From a virus: 23,588 bases of DNA. A program made the position numbers and the translations under genes. Location: IMG/VR virus record IMGVR_UViG_3300008108_000529, positions 1 through 23,588 of that record. The stretch is one strand, 5' to 3'. Numbering within the stretch: position 1 is the stretch's first letter; the number at the start of each line of letters is the position of its first letter. The notes under the pieces are model-generated. The model was not told where the DNA came from, did no database searches, and was given only the letters and a program-made list of their open reading frames with translations. Positions 23,042-23,588 of this stretch are shown here, one piece after another.

Positions 23042-23588
23042 ATGATCAAATTACTCTTTCCCTTACCCAAAAAAGTAGTTATCGCATTCAGCGGCGGTGT
23101 GGATAGTGTAGCTGTTGCTGATTTCTTGCGTAGGAAACATGATGTAACATTAGCATTCTTTCATCATGGTACAAAAACAAGTGATTGGGCACATACTTTT
23201 GTGCAAGACTTTGCTGGTGCAAGAGAGTTACCACTGGTAGTTGGACATTTAACTAAACCATATCCAGATGGTGTAAGTAGTCAAGAGTTTTGGCGTGATG
23301 AACGGTATAAGTTTTTAGAGTCATTTAAAGATCCAGTTGTTACTGCGCATCATTTAGATGATTGCGTAGAAACATATATTTGGTCATGTATGCATGGTAA
23401 TCCAAAAGTTATTCCTTCACAACGAAACAATGTATTACGCCCGTTTCTTACTACATCAAAAGCAGATTTAATTGATTGGGCAGAAAGACATGAATGTGGT
23501 TGGATTGAAGATCAATCTAATACTGATACCAAATACATTCGTAACTATATCAGACATGAAATGTTGCCACACGCATTACATGTTAACC
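23042..23588 (+). CDS. tilS: tRNA(Ile)-lysidine synthase, 5' part
   Basis: The 182 visible residues carry the N-type ATP-pyrophosphatase P-loop S17-G-G-V-D21-S22 (in VVIAFSGGVDSVAV), the HHLDDCVET motif at residues 103-111 (HHADDQxET in bacterial TilS), a RPFLTTSKADLIDWAERH stretch and WIEDQSNTDTKYIRNYIRHE. The last two are specific for TilS within the family. TilS makes lysidine at the wobble base of tRNA-Ile(CAU), switching it from AUG to AUA decoding. Phage genes in this window use AUA often, so the enzyme would help their translation. The gene runs off the window, so length and C-terminal domain are unknown. The ATG lies about at the predicted transcription start, with no Shine-Dalgarno. 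Confidence 0.9.
   Translation, partial: MIKLLFPLPKKVVIAFSGGVDSVAVADFLRRKHDVTLAFFHHGTKTSDWAHTFVQDFAGARELPLVVGHLTKPYPDGVSSQEFWRDERYKFLESFKDPVVTAHHLDDCVETYIWSCMHGNPKVIPSQRNNVLRPFLTTSKADLIDWAERHECGWIEDQSNTDTKYIRNYIRHEMLPHALHVN

Overview
The window looks like part of the genome of a marine, T4-like tailed phage (myovirus) or an uncultured relative. It is AT-rich, nearly all genes sit on the + strand with tight ATGA or TAATG junctions, and GATAAATA-type boxes resembling T4-like late promoters precede several gene blocks. The content is typical of such phages: a tail-fibre cluster, modular phage-only proteins, and host-like auxiliary genes (Dps, fatty acid desaturase, TilS). The host cannot be read from the sequence; pelagic bacteria (SAR11 or cyanobacteria) are plausible only by analogy.

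Layout. Positions 1-1458 hold the 3' end of an unrecognised gene and a DxD glycosyltransferase, closed by a strong hairpin terminator (1483-1518). A late-type box directly abuts that terminator and starts an adhesin block (1531-12280): a nucleotidyltransferase-fold protein, three repeat-rich fibre proteins (two with matching N-termini), a 67-residue companion, and a 1277-residue fibre whose N-terminus resembles the phage Mtd N-terminal domain. The block ends in a perfect hairpin (12281-12306). A second late-type box opens 12356-17788: an 807-residue modular phage protein, a Gp88-family protein, a Dps ferritin with all ferroxidase residues, a 19-residue coupled ORF, a 60-residue protein, and a fatty acid desaturase preceded by a GC-rich foldable leader that covers its Shine-Dalgarno and GTG start. 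A third late-type box leads 17805-22996, an uninterrupted run of six genes: a RibD-like deaminase fused to an HExxH zincin, a GH19 endolysin-like protein, a HicA-like plus kinase-like fusion, a SAM methyltransferase, a WCTA-domain protein and a papain-like protein. At 23007-23041 there is a sigma-70 extended -10 promoter that would give an almost leaderless tilS, cut by the window end.

The most interesting signal is that several adjacent, otherwise unrelated proteins start with the same peptide, MRAxEFIxE. This resembles the T4 capsid targeting sequence that is removed by the gp21 prohead protease after an (L/I)xE motif. If so, the 12-23 kb region encodes a set of proteins packaged in the capsid and delivered with the DNA: a muralytic enzyme, a putative kinase/RNase fusion, a probable peptidase and others. 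This is an inference from sequence and needs virion proteomics.
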